A program made the position numbers and the translations under genes. The notes under the pieces are model-generated. The model did not search any database. It saw nothing but the letters and a program-made list of their open reading frames with translations, and was not told where the DNA came from. A stretch of DNA of 6,453 bases from Streptosporangiaceae bacterium (GTDB taxonomy: Bacteria > Actinomycetota > Actinomycetes > Streptosporangiales > Streptosporangiaceae): the NCBI GenBank assembly GCA_030045215.1, contig JASIBJ010000122.1, forward strand, positions 1 to 6,453, written 5' to 3'. Of the stretch, positions 4,939 through 6,453 are shown one piece after another. Position 1 is the first letter of the stretch, and every line of letters starts with the position of its first letter.

Positions 4939-6453
4939 ATGACTGAAGGCGCCGGGCAGCCGGTGACTGACGGGATCGGCCCCGGGCTCGGCAGCGAGCG
5001 GGACAACAGGGCCGGCAGTCTGCCCGGCGAGGCACTGAGCGAGTTGCTTGCCCTGGGAGAGTCGGCCCGGCCCGCCCTCATAGTTCCGGACAGCGGGCAG
5101 GTACTGACGTACGCGCAAGCGGCGGCGGCGGTCGAAGTGCTGGCCCAGCGACTGGCCGGGCTGGGCGTCCGGCGCGGCGATCGCGTCGCCCTCGCCCTGC
5201 CGAACGGGCCGGAGATCGTGCTCCTGCTGCTTGCCATCACCGCGCTCGGGGCTGCTGCCGCGCCTCTCAACCCCGCCTACACTCAGCCCGAGTTCGAGTT
5301 TTTCCTGGGCGACATCGCGCCCAGGCTGATGCTGATCCCGGCGAAGGGGTCGGCCGCTGCCGCCGCCGCGGCGGCCGGGACAGGCACGGCCCTGCTCGGT
5401 GTCCTGGAAGCCACGGCGGGGCCGCCCGAGTTCCTCGCTGACGGGAAGCCTGCTGTGCTGCAGCGCTCGTTCGAGCCGGGTGATCCAGACGACGTGGCCC
5501 TCGTGCTGCACACCAGCGGGACCACCAGCCGGCCTAAGCAGGTTCCGCTGCGCCAGCGCAACCTGATGGCCTCGACCAGGACGATCGCCGCGCATTACGA
5601 GCTCAGCCAGGACGATGTCTCGTTCTCGGTGATGCCGCTGTTTCACATCCACGGGCTGGTCGCATCGACCTTCGCGGCGCTGTGCGCGGGCGGCGCGGTG
5701 ATCGCGCCGCGCCGGTTCACCCCGACAAGGTTCTGGCCGCAGGCTCGCGAGCACCGTGCCACCTGGCTGTCGGCCGGCCCGACGCTGCACCAGATGATCC
5801 TGGACAAGGCCGACGGCGGAGGCCCTCCCAGCACGCTGCGGTTCGTCCGCTCTTGCAGTTCCGCGCTGTCCACGGCGCTGGAGGAGCGAGCCGAGCGCGA
5901 GTACCGCGCGCCCATGCTGCAGGCGTACGGCATGACCGAGGCGAGCCATCAGATGTCCTCCAATCCGCTGCCGCCGGCCGCGAGGAAGACTGGCTCAGTG
6001 GGGGTGCCGACCGGCACGCAGATCGGGGTCGCCGACAAGGCGGGCAATCTCCTGAGCGACGGCACCCCGGGCGAGGTAGTGATCAGGGGTCCCGGAGTGA
6101 TGTCGGGATATGTGGGGAACCCCGAGGCCACGGCGGCCGCGTTCTTCGGGGACTGGTTCCGCACCGGCGACCGCGGCGTGATGCGGGACGGCTACCTGTT
6201 CCTCGAGGGCCGGATCAAGGAGATGATCATCCGCGGCGGCGAGAACATCGCACCGGCTGAGATCGAGGAGGTGCTCATGTCCCATCCCGCGGTGCGCGAC
6301 GCGGTGTGCTTCGGCGTGGCCGACGCGAAGTACGGTGAGCTCGTCGGGGCCGCAGTAACGCTCGACCGGGATGTGCAGACCGCCGATCTGATCGACCACT
6401 GCCGGCACCAACTCGCGCCCTTCAAGGTGCCAGCCAGCATCGATGTCCTGGAG
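4939..6453 (+). CDS. Acyl-CoA synthetase, oxalyl-CoA synthetase type (AAE3/Pcs60/FadD7-like), 3'-truncated
   Basis: This is an ANL-superfamily AMP-forming ligase; 505 residues are visible and the frame is still open at the window edge. It activates a carboxylic acid to acyl-AMP and then acyl-CoA in the cytoplasm. The ATP-binding loop is HTSGTTSRPK (191-200), followed by MPLFHIHGL (232-240), the adenine-binding YGMTEASHQMSSNPLPP (330-346), the ribose-binding GDWFRTGDRG (404-413, Asp411) and the hinge GRIKEMIIRGGENIAP (424-439). TSGTTSRPK, PLFHIHGL, RFVRSCSSAL (301-310), GPTLHQMILD (280-289) and SSNPLP closely resemble oxalate-CoA ligases of plants (AAE3) and yeast (Pcs60), and mycobacterial FadD7. 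Oxalate is therefore the leading substrate. The C-terminal catalytic lysine (PKTxxGK) lies beyond the edge; some 20-30 residues are probably missing. An unusual eight-alanine run occupies 139-146. Residues 1-30 look disordered and may be partly untranslated. Confidence 0.9.
   Translation, partial: MTEGAGQPVTDGIGPGLGSERDNRAGSLPGEALSELLALGESARPALIVPDSGQVLTYAQAAAAVEVLAQRLAGLGVRRGDRVALALPNGPEIVLLLLAITALGAAAAPLNPAYTQPEFEFFLGDIAPRLMLIPAKGSAAAAAAAAGTGTALLGVLEATAGPPEFLADGKPAVLQRSFEPGDPDDVALVLHTSGTTSRPKQVPLRQRNLMASTRTIAAHYELSQDDVSFSVMPLFHIHGLVASTFAALCAGGAVIAPRRFTPTRFWPQAREHRATWLSAGPTLHQMILDKADGGGPPSTLRFVRSCSSALSTALEERAEREYRAPMLQAYGMTEASHQMSSNPLPPAARKTGSVGVPTGTQIGVADKAGNLLSDGTPGEVVIRGPGVMSGYVGNPEATAAAFFGDWFRTGDRGVMRDGYLFLEGRIKEMIIRGGENIAPAEIEEVLMSHPAVRDAVCFGVADAKYGELVGAAVTLDRDVQTADLIDHCRHQLAPFKVPASIDVLE

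Noticed and set aside
5353..5376. Run of GCN codons giving eight alanines in the CoA ligase
   Set aside because: It falls in a variable N-domain loop and is expected from GC-rich codon expansion. No sign of a frameshift.
5536..5544. Lys-Gln instead of the usual Lys-Gly after the ATP-binding loop of the CoA ligase
   Set aside because: At first it looked like a damaged motif, but this position is variable in the oxalate-CoA ligase subfamily as I recall it, and the catalytic TSGTTSRPK is intact.
4735..5949. A 404-codon open frame on the minus strand opposite the CoA ligase gene
   Set aside because: It is antisense to a clear ANL-family enzyme. Its product is Arg/Gly/Gln-rich with no domain, which is a common artefact of high-GC codon use.

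Overview
The window comes from a high-GC actinobacterium (Actinomycetota). The evidence is GC-rich third codon positions throughout, GGAGG-type ribosome-binding sites, a GTG start, and protein sequences typical of that phylum. I cannot name the genus. It looks like ordinary chromosomal metabolic DNA. I see no transposase, integrase, phage gene, CRISPR array, tRNA or rRNA.

Layout, left to right. (1) The 3' end of a 1-Cys peroxiredoxin (Prx6 type) runs off the left edge on the + strand. (2) A minus-strand block, read right to left, contains a fumarylacetoacetate hydrolase (FAH) family enzyme (2320-1421), a VOC/glyoxalase-like protein 56 bp further on (1364-957), and, after a 127-bp gap holding two small hairpins, a small membrane-anchored or secreted protein of unknown function (829-317). 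This last gene converges on the peroxiredoxin. (3) A 253-bp spacer rich in palindromes separates that block from a minus-strand gene for an uncharacterised CxxC / Gly-Gln-rich / glycine-zipper protein (3131-2574). (4) A 175-bp divergent region carries an operator-like dyad. (5) A plus-strand crotonase-family gene (3307-4152) follows; its active site looks like an enoyl-CoA isomerase rather than a hydratase. Its TAG stop shares the palindrome CTAG with the TAG stop of the convergent GNAT acetyltransferase gene (4727-4149). (6) A 211-bp divergent region holds a 16-bp perfect hairpin. (7) A plus-strand acyl-CoA synthetase of the oxalyl-CoA synthetase type (AAE3/Pcs60, mycobacterial FadD7-like) runs off the right edge.

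The theme is small-acid and CoA metabolism: cleavage or decarboxylation of 2-oxo acids or acylpyruvates (FAH), remodelling of an enoyl-CoA (crotonase), and CoA activation of oxalate or a related acid (synthetase). Peroxide and aldehyde handling (peroxiredoxin, VOC) sit nearby. The four transcription units face different ways, so a single pathway is not demonstrated. I found no clearly new multi-gene system. The points most worth a second look are the large hairpin at 4788-4843, the unusual crotonase active site, the glycine-zipper protein and the dyad-symmetric intergenic sites.
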